Shown here: piece by piece, positions 32,061 through 42,464 of the stretch
Position numbering within the stretch: position 1 is the stretch's first letter
How the letters are laid out: every line of letters starts with the position of its first letter
Assembly (NCBI GenBank): GCA_038501785.1
Contig: JBAMJR010000025.1
Coordinates: 4,070,001-4,134,000 of the forward strand
Direction: 5' to 3'
Origin: Myoxocephalus aenaeus
Lineage: Eukaryota > Chordata > Actinopteri > Perciformes > Cottidae
Length of the DNA: 64,000 nucleotides
The notes under the pieces: model-generated
Database searches by the model: none
The model's input: only the letters and a program-made list of their open reading frames with translations
What the model was told of the DNA's origin: nothing
Position numbers and translations under genes: made by a program

Positions 32061-33155
32061 GCTTTGATTTTCATAAATCACGTGAGAACATTCTGTGTTG
32101 CTCTTAGTCTGAGCACATGCTTGATGACAGGAATATATAATAACACAAGTCAGTCAAGTAATATTTATGTATAGATACAGACTAAATGTTTTTTTTTGTT
32201 TGTGGTCCTCATGCAAACTGCTGTCCCATGTACAAGTTCCTCACAGGAAAAGAGTGACAATAAAAAAGCAGACACACACCCATCAACAACTTTAATAACT
32301 TTAATTATCACGTTCTATTGACTTATCCTTCTGCTACAGAATGAAGGAAATGGGCACGAGTCAGCTTATTCATCTTTTATTGTACTCTAAAGGCCTTCAC
32401 ACACCGGGGGCATGTTTTTGTGCAATTATTTGGCACGCCAATATAGTATTTGGAACTGTTGTTTTCTAATGAATACATCCACGCAGAATGGGCACATTAC
32501 ACAGAGAAGAGACCGTTTTACTGGAACACGGTCTTCTTTTCTTGCGGTGAATAAGAACATCAACCGATCACCGATGAATTGCACTTATATTTATAAAACA
32601 ACAACACGGAAGCTTTGTTTTCTGAACCTAGACAACAAACTTTATTACTCCTTCCAATCTGGACCACCTCCACCGCTTCCAGTCTGCGATAAAAGCCCTA
32701 TTTATATAATATGTGCCAGTATTTCACAGAGGAAGAAGCCAAATAGAAAACATGTTGGTGGGAGTCTCTCTCCTCCTTTTCCCTCTGTATTGACCCTCCA
32801 GTTAGCCCCAGAGTCCTGTTCAAACTATCGAGCCGTCCTCCGTGCCATCAGCAGGCGACGGCGAGCACATCACAAACCGTGGCCACACAGACGGGGTCCT
32901 GAGGGACCCGGGCTTTGTTTGCTTTGAAAACCGATTCAGTAGAGCCTCAGCCGGTGCCCGCATTGATTTGCACGGCAAGGCGTCTGATGTTATGGGAGCA
33001 GATTGCACATCATCCGTCGCCACAAATCAGCAATCGGAGGGAAGTAATTGCATTTAATTACTGCTGCAGACTCAACAAACTACTCCGCGCGCATTATGGA
33101 TGCGTGGAGACGTACGGGTAACTACAGCCGGCATTCCTCTGACCGAGTCAAAGCC
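32061..33155. other. Unassigned, longest non-repeat ORF of the region
   Basis: A plus frame of 171 codons runs from 32412 to 32927. It starts MFLCNYLARQ, contains a proline run (SGPPPPLP) and ends RGPEGPGLCLL. I see no domain, no splice context and no family resemblance. A frame of this length is expected about once by chance in 64 kb. Confidence 0.4.
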
Positions 33156-33262
33156 ATTACCTCGGCGGCGGGGAGGCAGTCGACAGACGCGGGTCGCGGC
33201 AGCGGGTCGCACTGAAGCGACGCGTTAAACAAAGTCGGCGCAGCCAGGTCGTTTAGCTGCAC
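33156..33262. promoter_or_regulatory. CpG-dense patch
   Basis: About 15 CpG dinucleotides lie within roughly 100 bp (GGTCGCGGCAGCGGGTCGC among them), against a CpG-poor background. No TATA box or coding start is recognised nearby. It could be an unmethylated regulatory patch or chance. Confidence 0.25.
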
Positions 33263-34185
33263 TTTGGCTCCAGTCGGGGAGACGCGTGCACATTCATGCA
33301 CACGTACTCAGCGGGTGTGTGTCTAAACGCTGGAAGGTGATGTGAATGTGTTTGTACTCTGGAGGATACGCCACTAAACCCGATTGATTATGCGCAGCTC
33401 GGTGGGAGCTTTGCTCGACACACCTGGCAGCTAGTGGGACATCTGTTGCTCCCACTTACATCACTGAGTGTGTAGCGAGCGAGAGGGAGCTTTACACCTC
33501 TGAGAGGGAGGACACTTTGTCTCCGGGAAGCCACTTTAACCATTAACACTTCAACGGGACTAGCCGTGCTGAAGGTTCCGATGTCGTAACCCCCGTTCTA
33601 CGAGCACAGACGGAGCCCTCTACTGGACGAACGCACTTTCGCCCACTTAACATTTGCATGATGATCATAGCTAGCCAATCAGAGCACGCCTGCTTACCTA
33701 AAGTTGTACGGACCCCGACAGTATACAACCAGACGTCCAATCCCGAATCCCACTCTGCGAATGGATGGGAAGAAAACATAATTGTGTAATGGGGGGAAAA
33801 TCCCACTGCAAGAATCAATATATCATAAAAAAAAACAGGAGGAAACTAAAGAACATCTTGTGATGGGATCAGACCGGCCCTGACACCAAATCAGGCCCAG
33901 CGGCGTAAAGTCAGGGGGCCAATGATTTTTTCGAAGGATCTTTATTTAATATTCAGAGCATTAATATCTCATCAAAGATCTAGTGTAGTAATGTCTCCCT
34001 GAGCAGAGGATGAAGCCTCTCTCCCTCCGTGTGTTGTTATCAGAGATCCTCCTCGCTTTGTTCACATAGCGGCCGCGTACCATTTAGTGCACGTGAGCGA
34101 GCCCAAATGGTTAGCTCTGCACAGCGCTAAGTTAAAAAGTCAAAAAAGTTAAGTTTTAGATTCGCAAGGAATGGTGTCACAAGGT

Positions 34186-34186
<1 letters not shown>
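33263..34186. other. Unassigned, no gene seen
   Basis: Single-copy-looking sequence. Nothing recognised. Confidence 0.45.

Positions 34187-34253
<67 letters not shown>
34187..34253. repeat. (GT)n microsatellite
   Basis: About 33 GT units. Confidence 0.97.
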
Positions 34254-34254
<1 letters not shown>

Positions 34255-34378
34255 ATCACACACCAGTGCAAGGTGTGGGTACAGATTGCCCAGGACACGA
34301 CACCTCACACCCAATCTGTACTGCGATGTTCGTGTTCCAGAGAAAGCTCTCATGAACTTACTCACTGCCTCCTTGCCG

Positions 34379-34449
34379 GCCCCGGACCCGGCTCCGGCCC
34401 CGGCTCCGGCCCCGGCTCCGGCCCCGGCTCCGGCCCCGGCTCCGGCCCT
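34379..34449. repeat. 12-bp GC-rich minisatellite GGCTCCGGCCCC
   Basis: About six units. Because 12 is a multiple of three, long frames stay open on both strands (GSGP or PAPA on plus, GAGA on minus). Codon periodicity gives no reason to prefer any of them. Confidence 0.9.
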
Positions 34450-35083
34450 GCCTGCTACAGCGAAGCTCTTATGGATTTCATGTGTCGCAATATTGATTAA
34501 AATCCCTTCCGCGCAGAAAGAAAAAAGAAACCACACTGTAATACCAGACTAATTGATGACAGGGAAATTAGCCCGGTTGCTAAAAAAGCTGCCCGTGACT
34601 TTATTGCTTATAAATGATTACCATGTAGCTGACAAGCGATTCCATTATGATGATGAATCGCCTTAATGGCTGTTGAAGATGCTGATGGGGCTGTAATGAA
34701 CCTGTGTAGTCACCCAGGACCTGGGGGCCAGGCTGGGCACGGATTAAAGTGAGACTTTGGACCTCCAGAGCTGGAGCGTGGAGAAGCTCAGAGGCTGCAG
34801 GTCAGGGCGGAGGAGGTCAGAGGAGGGCGGAGGTCAGAGGAGGCTCGGGGAGCAGTCGGGCCCCCGAAACGGCAGCCGTGTGGAGAGAATCCCATCAGCG
34901 GCCCGAGGCCACTTAAAAGTGCCAGTGGCAGCTGCGGCAGTGGAAGGATTCCTTGGAGTCTGAGCAAAATGAGCCCCAACACAGACCTTCAGCCAAGGAC
35001 ACGAGAACCCCGGACCTCGCAGACACCGCCCCCACACGCTCCTCAGGGGTTACAGTGGGAGGGCGGCCGAGAGACAGAGTGAC
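34450..35083. other. Unassigned, GC-rich purine stretch near 34800-34860
   Basis: GGAGGTCAGAGGAGG-type repetition at 34805-34850. No gene recognised. Confidence 0.4.
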
Positions 35084-35107
35084 AGAGAGAGAGAGAGAGA
35101 GAGAGAG
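35084..35107. repeat. (GA)n microsatellite
   Basis: About 12 GA units. Confidence 0.94.
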
Positions 35108-36300
35108 GGTGGAGAATATAACACTTTGTTTTCCCGCACGAATGCGCAGCAGTGCTGCCCTCCCCCTCCCCTTAACTTACACAGCGAGAGGCAAAGTCAA
35201 AGAGAAGAACTCCACAGCAAAGTCACGGCGGTCTTAAAAGTCAAGTGGTCTGTGAAGGGCTGCGAGAGACTGAAATAAACCAGGCCGACACATCCGGCCT
35301 CCAGAATATCCACACGTGCAAAAGCACGGGGAAGAAGAAGAAGGCACAGCGGTCGACGTGGGACGGAGAGAGGGCGACCAATCTTCAGGGCGACCCCAAT
35401 AACTTTCTTTTTAATGTCTCCCTCAACGTTGAAATTATCTCAATAGCCCCTTCAATTGATCCCACTGGTTTCATGTGGCACAACCGTTTATTTCAGTGCA
35501 AATAACCAGGGGTGGATTCAGGGACCTGGTTGTTGTTGTTTGTGTCAATGAGATTATTGTCTTGAAGCCGACTGATGATTGATGATGCTCCACACTCCAT
35601 TACACTATAATAATAATATAATTCACTACTCAAAGGCTCTTTACATGGTAAAAAGAAACAATAAAACAAGGCAGAGAGATGACATCATCACACCTGCAGG
35701 AGGTCAGAGAGGTACGAAGGGGTTCAGGTTGTGGAGGGCCTTGTAGGTGATGATCTGAATTATTTGCTGTTAGCATAAGGGGGTTCAGTTGAGTTTATCA
35801 GCCTCAGAGCGCTCCAGGCTGGAGGAAGCTGCAGTCCATTTCTTAAAAAAGGAAAAGAGAATGGAGACCCGGTTTTATCTTGGCTCCCTTGTTATTTTTA
35901 TTGTGGAGGACACTGTGTTGCATTTCTTCTATGAAAGGTGTTATAATAAATAAAGTTAATATTAATATGATATGTTATAGTATTATAAATCCTGTTGTAA
36001 AATTCTTTTTCCTCTTTCTTTTCTTCCCAGACTTTTTGCTGCTTCCGTGTGACGAGTCACACAGAGAAACAAAATGCTGGGTCCGGCGTGGCCCCCGTCC
36101 TGGTTCAGGTTCCTGTTGTTTACCAGTGGGCCAGCAGCCACTCCATCACACATTAACCCCAGAGCCCGGCTAACGAGCTCTGGCCCGCGCCGCTCTCCAG
36201 CCTCATTAAGGAAACACTAACCGCAGCGGGACGGCGCCTGAGACTGATAATAAACTCTACCTTCCTAATGCCATGCATGCAGCCAGCCAGTGAGCACACA

Positions 36301-36301
<1 letters not shown>
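35108..36301. other. Unassigned; possible old repeat at 35580-35770
   Basis: CAAAGGCTCTTTACATGG and GGGCCTTGTAGGTGATGA resemble phrases of fish interspersed repeats, but I cannot place them. The rest is unrecognised. Confidence 0.35.

Positions 36302-36356
<55 letters not shown>
36302..36356. repeat. (AC)n microsatellite
   Basis: About 27 AC units. Confidence 0.97.
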
Positions 36357-36357
<1 letters not shown>

Positions 36358-36599
36358 CGCTCCTGCTCATTCAATTACAAATGTGCAGAGGTTAAGACAA
36401 GTGTCTGGGGAGGAGGTCAAAAGGAGATAAATAAGACAATTTGCCAATCCCGGTTCAATACCCAGTGGAGGAGACGGTGTGCAGTGAGGCGGAGGTTTTA
36501 CAAGCGCCCGATGCCGCTCGCATCACACTGGCCCCTATCTGCATTGTTAGTGCACGTTCCTCATGTTGTGATGTCACCGTTCTACTCCTAATTGAGCCC

Positions 36600-37745
36600 C
36601 CGGCATCTCCGAGCTTAACGGCCTTCTCTTTCCTGCGAAAACAAGCAGCGCTGATGTATTCCGTGTGCCCTCTTCCACTTGTATGCGTAGTCTTTATTTA
36701 CACGGCAATCACCATCTATTACAGCTTCTGCAGCGGCCCCCAACAGCTGCAGGCGGGGGCCCCCGAGCAGACACCACTCCTGAGATAAGCCCAGCCGTAT
36801 CGATGGCAGGAGCCTGACTGTTCACCGGGCGCACTGCGTTCATCTTTTTTGGACTTTTTCAGCAGAGGGGATCAAGCTAAGCGGCCTCGGAGGTGTTAAG
36901 AAATGAGCCTGGCACTCCAAATGGCATATACTTCAGAGGTAATGTGTTTGGTAGTTAAGGCGGCGACAGTGACGTATTCCCCCTCCGTCTTCAGCGAGCC
37001 AAGGCGTCTTCCTGCACCGCAAATGGGCCATCTGGATCGCCTGTTTTTAGCTCTCCAGCAATATGACTTGACCATCATTTTTTAAAAGGGCTTCTGTATT
37101 TCTGTGAGGAGAAAAAAAAGAAAAAAAAAGCAATCTACTCGTTAAGGAGATGAAAAAGTTCGGGGTTATAAACAGAGCTAATGGGAGAGATTTAATGAAC
37201 TTTTGGAATGTGAAAAGACAAAAAAATTAAAAAAAATCCTCAAAGCCGGGGCCGGGCAGCGAGGAAGCCGTCCTGACAGCTGCGTCTTCCTGTGCGGAGA
37301 AATTGCAGTGATTTTAGAAGTCATTTAAAATACTGACAGCCCAGTTGTGAAATATAGATCTCTGCAGGTATTTTGGAGCTGATTTCTTTTTTTTTCTCTT
37401 CCTCCTCCCCCTTTGCTTCCATTAAAAAAAAAGTCCTTTGGCATGTGTGAAAAGGGTATTTGGTTTCACTCTGCCTGGCTCCAATTGTGTGCCATCTAAT
37501 ATTAGTATTTGTATTAATTATCTTAAATTAACTGTCAAAGTGCTTAATTAGCATTATTAATGTTGTGTGGCTTAAGCACTGAGCGGTGGCTGAAAAATGG
37601 CACGAAATACCTCAGACCTGACTTCATAGTAAGTCGTCAAAAAGGCTTAATTACCCTAATTAATAAAACTTGGGGGAGAGACTCATTTAGCGAAGACGGA
37701 GCTGGGAGACGCACGCAGGAACACCTTCATCATCCGGGCTGAGCG
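36600..37745. promoter_or_regulatory. Candidate conserved non-coding regulatory block
   Basis: The stretch has no tandem repeat and no recognised mobile element, and is dense in homeodomain-type TAAT words: ATTAATTATCTTAAATTAAC near 37515, CTTAATTAGCATTATTAATG near 37542 and CTTAATTACCCTAATTAAT near 37647. Balanced composition with clustered binding-like words is how developmental enhancers in gene deserts often look. No conservation can be measured from one sequence, so this is inference. Open frames inside (such as 36441-36788) show no known domain. The gap 36357-36599 holds nothing recognisable. Confidence 0.3.
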
Positions 37746-38007
37746 GTCGCCTCGTCAGCCTCCGGCTTCCTGCCAGCTGGGCCCCTCGGAGACGCTTTTG
37801 GACGGGCGGGGCCTACAGCGGCGCCATCAGACGGTCAGAGCGACCAATGGAGAACCAAGAGAGCGGTCAGCGTAAAGGTTGGACAAGTCAAACAAACACG
37901 GGACTCTCACCCAGGAGCTGTCCGTGTGCCGCGTGACGCAGAGTTGATGTTGACTTATTTCACCTCATTTCTGTTATGTAACTTAGTACTGGTAAGGTTT
38001 ATGTAAT
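37746..38007. other. Unassigned
   Basis: Nothing recognised. Confidence 0.4.
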
Positions 38008-38070
38008 GGTAAATGGACTGTACTTGTATTAACACTACATGCCATCATTTACCCATCACCGCTGAATGAC
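38008..38070 (-). mobile_element. SINE tail, reverse orientation
   Basis: GGTAAATGGACTGTACTTGT and TTAACACTACATGCCATCAT are the reverse complement of the SINE tail at 30435-30499. The remaining SINE resumes at 38393. Confidence 0.75.
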
Positions 38071-38392
38071 AAGCCCAAATCGAGGAAAATGTTCAATTTC
38101 TCAAATTGATTTAATGAAAAGATGGTGCAGTTTGAACACAACATCACAGTATGCCAACAAGAAAAAAACTAGTTCCCTTTTATAGTCGTTTAAAAACCCC
38201 AAAGTGCATCTTAAGGACACAAGGTAATACAACACACAAAAATATCCTTCAAAATAAAAGCACAGGACTTTTTTCTTACACTTTTTTTCGCCCAGGCATG
38301 GACCTGCGACCGACTGAAAACGGGTCCGCGACCCACTTCTGGGTCACGACCCACCAGTTGAGAATCTACTGGTCTAGACAACATTAAAACCC
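38071..38392. mobile_element. Probable hAT-like insertion splitting the SINE
   Basis: It lies between the two SINE parts. Its right border carries GGGTCACGACCCACCAGTTG and AGAATCTACTGG (ending about 38372), which reversed reads CCAGTAGATTCTCAACTGGT, like the CAGTGGTTCTCAACTGG terminus of Charlie-type hAT elements. I could not find a good matching left end or an 8-bp duplication, so the insertion may be truncated, and some SINE sequence is missing at the junction. Confidence 0.5.
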
Positions 38393-38532
38393 TGTAAGCA
38401 GCTACGGGAGCAATTCTTTGGGTTAAGTGTCTCGCCCAAGGACGCATCGACATGGACTAGTGGAGCCGGGCATCGAACCACCGATCCTCTGATTGAAGGA
38501 CGACCCTGCTGTGCTTTTGACCCACAGTCAAC
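38393..38532 (-). mobile_element. SINE head, reverse orientation
   Basis: GGGTTAAGTGTCTCGCCCAA, GGACGCATCGACATGG, GATCCTCTGATTGAAGGACG and ACCCACAGTCAACC match the reverse complement of 30226-30345, including a degraded B box (GGCATCGAACC). Confidence 0.8.
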
Positions 38533-39142
38533 CCCATTTGAAAAAAGGACCCTATATATGTAATGAGTGAAAAGTGACCAAAGCTGACCCTCGAGGGGAA
38601 CCTCTAGTCGCAGTGTGAAGCTTAAGTATTCATTCATCCGTTAAAATATCTCCACGTCTACTGGATGCACTGGGACAAAACGTTGGAGACATTCATGGTT
38701 CCCATTTTTTCTAGCACCCCCAGCAGGTTGACATTTTAGTTTTGTAATGAAATGTCCCTGCAATGATGCGTCACCATGAAACACACTTCAGGCATCCATG
38801 TTCATCTTCATCGAGCACATCACCCGGTAAAAACATTTCCTCGCCTCATATTTATGATCAAATAGCTGAAGAACTCCTGACATTCCCATCGGCCTCGGCT
38901 GTACTTTGGGTTCAGTGCTAATTTGAAAATATGTGTTGGTAGGTGAGGAAGTAAGTGGAGCCATGGTAACAAGCATCCTCATTAGAGAGCTCGGGAGGCT
39001 CGGGAGATAAAAGCCCATCGCGTGAGCAAAAACATCACAAATGTTCAAGTCAGATGTAGAAGATGACGAGCCCTGATCCAGTCTCCGTTGTGAAAATACA
39101 AATGTAGATGCAAACAGTCCTGCTTAATCCTGTTGAGCCTTA
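38533..39142. other. Unassigned, no gene seen
   Basis: Mixed sequence up to the TTA target of the Harbinger-like element. Confidence 0.45.
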
Positions 39143-39969
39143 TGCCGTGTTCACACCGGACGCGGCGCGAATTTGCGGCGCGACCAGATTACATGCAAAG
39201 TCAATCCACAGACGCGCCGCCCCGCGAATCGGCGATTCTTTCGCGGGGCGGCGCGATAGACGCGTTTGAGGCGGCGCGAACAGAGCGTTTGACGAGGGGC
39301 GAACAGAGCGAAGGACGCGGCGCGAATTCGCGTGAGTTCAATTCCCCCAACTCCAGCGGAGAATTCGCGTGACGCAAAGTTGCGGCAGCCAATCAGCGTT
39401 GAGAATCAGCGTTGAGAAGCTCCGCCCATCATCACCGCCGTCTTGCCGGTCCCGAATGAAACTGCTGCTGCTTCGCCTGAACCAGCGCTGGCAGCGGCCG
39501 TCATTCAGACGCTGTTGTGGGACTACGGATAATATTATGAACCCAGACACCATGGAGTTTGATGTTCCGACACATGTGGAGTTTACACAACAAGTATAAA
39601 GCAGAACTAGTGGTTAATTCCATGGTGGATGGCAGAATCGGTATCCGTTTTACGGAGAAGCCAGACGCAGTTCCTGGAGGAGTCGGAGAAATTCACCGAG
39701 CTGTGTGCGGCTACGGATGGTGTTATGAACCCAAACACGAGGGCGTTTCATGTTCCGACATGTTTGGAACTTCCACAACAAGTATAAAGCAAAACTAGTG
39801 GCTATTTATTCCATGGTCGATAGCGGAAATGAAAGCTCCTTTCACAGAGACAAGTGACTGAGATAAGCCACGCCCCTTTCGCGGCGCGATGTTTCGAGTT
39901 TGGTGTGAACACCCTCGTTTCACTCGCGCGACTAAACTTCCGCGCGCCGCGTCCGGTGTGAACACGGCA
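39143..39969. mobile_element. PIF/Harbinger-like non-autonomous element
   Basis: The termini begin TGCCGTGTTCACACCGGAC and match their inverted partner for about 27 bp without mismatch (39143-39169 and 39943-39969). The 3-bp target TTA lies outside both ends (39140-39142 and 39970-39972), as expected for PIF/Harbinger. Subterminal DNA is very CpG-rich (GGCGCGAATTCGCG words). Inside, a block of about 130 bp is duplicated at roughly 39505-39630 and 39705-39830 (TATTATGAACCCAGAC / TGTTATGAACCCAAAC; ACAACAAGTATAAAGC in both). Short frames remain but no DDE transposase or Myb-like protein is recognisable in 827 bp. Confidence 0.88.
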
Positions 39970-39972
39970 TTA

Positions 39973-40450
39973 GAATACCCTTTTATATCAGGTCACAAGG
40001 TACAAATCAAGAAAAAAAACATGTAGGTATCAAATTAAACATAAAAATCAGGGCTACAATACTATATACTCCCCATGTACAACCTCTAAACACAACGCAA
40101 ACAATAAATAGGATTAAGGTGAGGGCTTGAAGGGCTATGTTATGTCTCATTTATTGAAGTTCAGGTTCATTTACTTTGGTTACATCCACTGACTTTGTCA
40201 AAAATAAAACCTGGTGGAAGTTTCTCATTGAAAATAACTCACTTATACGATGCATCACTCCGCCCTCTGAGAACTTCTTTAAAATCAGAGGTGAAAAGTA
40301 ATTCCAGGAAGGATGAACATGAAACGTCAACAACAGAATGAAAGAGGTAAAGAGAACGTAAGCATGTTTAAGATAAGCTGTCAGATGCAGTGAATCATGG
40401 AGAAGAAGACGAAGAAGAAGAAAGAACAGAGGAAGTAGAAGCTGAGGAAC
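39973..40450. other. Unassigned; (GAA)n-like at 40397-40425
   Basis: AT-rich, with a short GAAGAAGAAG stretch. Nothing else recognised. Confidence 0.45.
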
Positions 40451-40930
40451 ATGCTGAATGTCAGCTTTGCTTTCCTTAATTGCGGATCGCTTCCGTTTGC
40501 CGTCTGCCGCTTGAGCCGTGCAGATGCTGCGAGCTCAGCCTGGGGACGGATGACAGCTTGTCAAGATGAGCGTCAGGTGTTGGAATGGAAGCGTGGCCAC
40601 ATGAGGGGGAGGAGGTCGACGCTGACAATACGCTTCCTTCTCTCGGGGAGGAACGCTGCATACTATCGCTTTAATCACCTCCCGCATCGCCGCGTTTATT
40701 CCTACCAAAGATCTGCCTCGATTGATCTCCGGGAGACCGGCAGACATGGGAATCGGTGCTGTGGCCCCTGTGTGACATCCTCACATTGGTCCTGGGAAGC
40801 CCGACTCCTCGGTGTTTGCGGAGAGCCATCGATTAAATATGCACGAATACGGCCGGATCTCACAGCTGCAGAGCGGGGGCCATTTATCCGGGCCGAGGGG
40901 TTTACATGCAGCGTTGTGCGACCATGATGC
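40451..40930. other. Single-copy-looking stretch, possible conserved element
   Basis: A 158-codon plus frame spans it with no recognised domain. Composition is balanced and free of tandem repeats, so a non-coding regulatory element is as likely as any gene. It is cut off by the dispersed-repeat copy. Confidence 0.3.
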
Positions 40931-41345
40931 CTTCAATTCAGTTCAGTTTATTTTATATAGCCCAACATCACAAATACAAGTTTGCCTCAGAGGGCTTTAC
41001 AATCTGTACACATAACATCCTGTCCCGGGACCTCACATCGGATCAGGAAAAACCCTTTCACAGGGAAAAAAAGGGGTAGAAACCTGAGGGAGAGCAACAG
41101 AGGAGGATCCCTCTCCCCGGGTGGACAGAAGCAATAGATGTCATGTGGCCAGAATGAACAACGTAATAGAGTTACAGCACATTACATGAATATGACAGAA
41201 ATTATTCATATAATGAGTAGTATACGCATGGCCCACGATCCAGATAACCACGATCCATGAAGCAGAAGGAGGGCGAGAGGAGGGCCATCAGCAGGGACAT
41301 GGCAGCAGGCAGGACCGGTTCCAGGCCGGTTAGAACCGTCTGGAA
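40931..41345. mobile_element. Long copy of the TATATAGCCCAACATCAC repeat
   Basis: The most complete copy in the window. It has the (TTCAG) tail, TATATAGCCCAACATCAC, GCTTTACAATCTGTACAC, CCTCACATCGGATCAGG, GGAGGATCCCTCTCCC, CATGGCCCACGATCC, CAGATAACCACGATCCATGA, CATGGCAGCAGGCAGGACCG and GGTTCCAGGCCGG. It serves as the undisturbed reference for the minisatellite-bearing copy at 11207-11795 and for the partial copies at 7969, 16277, 51325 and 55541. The name is unknown to me; probably a non-autonomous retroposon or LINE 3' region read from its tail. Confidence 0.8.
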
Positions 41346-41479
41346 ACCAGGGCCGACTTTCAAGTCGTCTTTGAGCCAAAAAAGGCGTGAAAAAAAACAT
41401 TTTACACATTTGGTTGAAACTGTCAGTCAGCGTCAGCCGTGCTCCCAGAGGACGACTCAAACCGGCGACAGCCTATATT

Positions 41480-41600
41480 AATTGTGCGCTCATTACCGTC
41501 GATGTAAACACGTAGCGTAGCCGCGCGGGGCGATGTGAACCGCGTCTCCGTCGACGTTAGCGCGCCACAGCGCCGTGCGACAGATGACTGGTGAGGAGAC
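41480..41600. promoter_or_regulatory. CpG-dense patch, possible promoter
   Basis: Fourteen CpG dinucleotides lie in 41521-41580 alone (CCGCGCGGGGCG, CGCGTCTCCGTCGACG). It sits about 130-250 bp upstream of the candidate first exon at 41729 and outside any recognised repeat. There is no TATA box, which is usual for CpG promoters. Confidence 0.35.
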
Positions 41601-41728
41601 GCAACCGACAGATGTAGTCTATCACATGTTCCTCGGTTTAATCTGACACTCGCGTCTGGGGGGAGAAAAATAAAATAACGACACAGCGGGATGAAGGAGA
41701 CAATCTCGGTGATGTTGTTAAGCCTTCA

Positions 41729-41803
41729 ATGAGCTCGGCTGCTGCTGCCGACTTGGCGGAAACTGCCAGAAGAGAGAAGAAAAGACGGATCGCGGAGATA
41801 CAG
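41729..41803 (+). CDS. Candidate first coding exon, gene unknown
   Basis: What is seen: ATG at 41729 opens 25 codons, MSSAAAADLAETARREKKRR then IAEIQ, ending exactly at CAG|GTATCA, a usable splice donor (41804). The peptide starts with an alanine run and continues as a charged helix-like segment. A CpG-dense patch lies just upstream. Against it: the start context is weak (T at -3, A at +4), and an upstream ORF of 13 codons (MKETISV..., from about 41691) ends at a TGA that overlaps this ATG. No second exon is found within the window. I do not recognise the protein. It may be a real host gene start, with its other exons beyond the window, or chance. Confidence 0.25.
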
Positions 41804-42375
41804 GTATCACTCGCGCAGGTTTTCTTTTACCTCGATGCTGGGTCGGCTAGCTGCTCCTCTTCTTGCCAGCTCTGTCCAGCGGCTCCTCTGCACCTCACTG
41901 AGTCACGTCCAGAATCGTAGCTCAGCAGCTGGTCATTCCCAGCCTCGTAGGAGGCCAAATCTTTTCAGCTTTATTTTTTTTTCTTCCATTATACGGCACA
42001 GTCCTAACCTCGAGGGTTTCAATTACCCTCCATTTCAATTCCAAGAGTCGTCCCATTCACTTCCTGTGAAGCCGGGCCAGCTCAGCGGCGGTTTGGACCT
42101 TGGCGTGTCAATCAGCGGGATGTGAGCGGACAACAACACGGCTCCATCCAGCTGCATGGCATTTGTGTTATCGCACACAGGTGGTTTTTCTTCTCTCAGT
42201 TTTTTTTTTTTTTACCTTCAATTCATTCCCATTTTCGGATTCCATTTCAACATAAAAGATTAAAAGAAAAACGAGGAAAGAAAGAGCATTGCTGAGCCAC
42301 CAAACGAGCCAATCACTCTTTTTCTCACTCGGCTCTGAGTGACACTGTGAATCAGCACAGGCCACAGGTACTGGC
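41804..42375. other. Unassigned; poly-T run near 42201
   Basis: No recognised exon or repeat. Confidence 0.45.
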
Positions 42376-42382
42376 TGTGTGT

Positions 42383-42462
<80 letters not shown>
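42376..42462. repeat. (TG)n microsatellite
   Basis: About 43 units with one A interruption near 42387. Confidence 0.97.

Positions 42463-42464
<2 letters not shown>

Noticed and set aside
32412..32927. 171-codon non-repeat ORF
   Set aside because: Within chance expectation for 64 kb, no domain, no splice or promoter context. Listed only as unassigned sequence.
34171..34552. Pro-Ala / Gly-Ala / Gly-Ser-Pro repeat proteins on both strands
   Set aside because: A 12-bp GC-rich repeat next to (GT)n; several frames equally open, none with other support.
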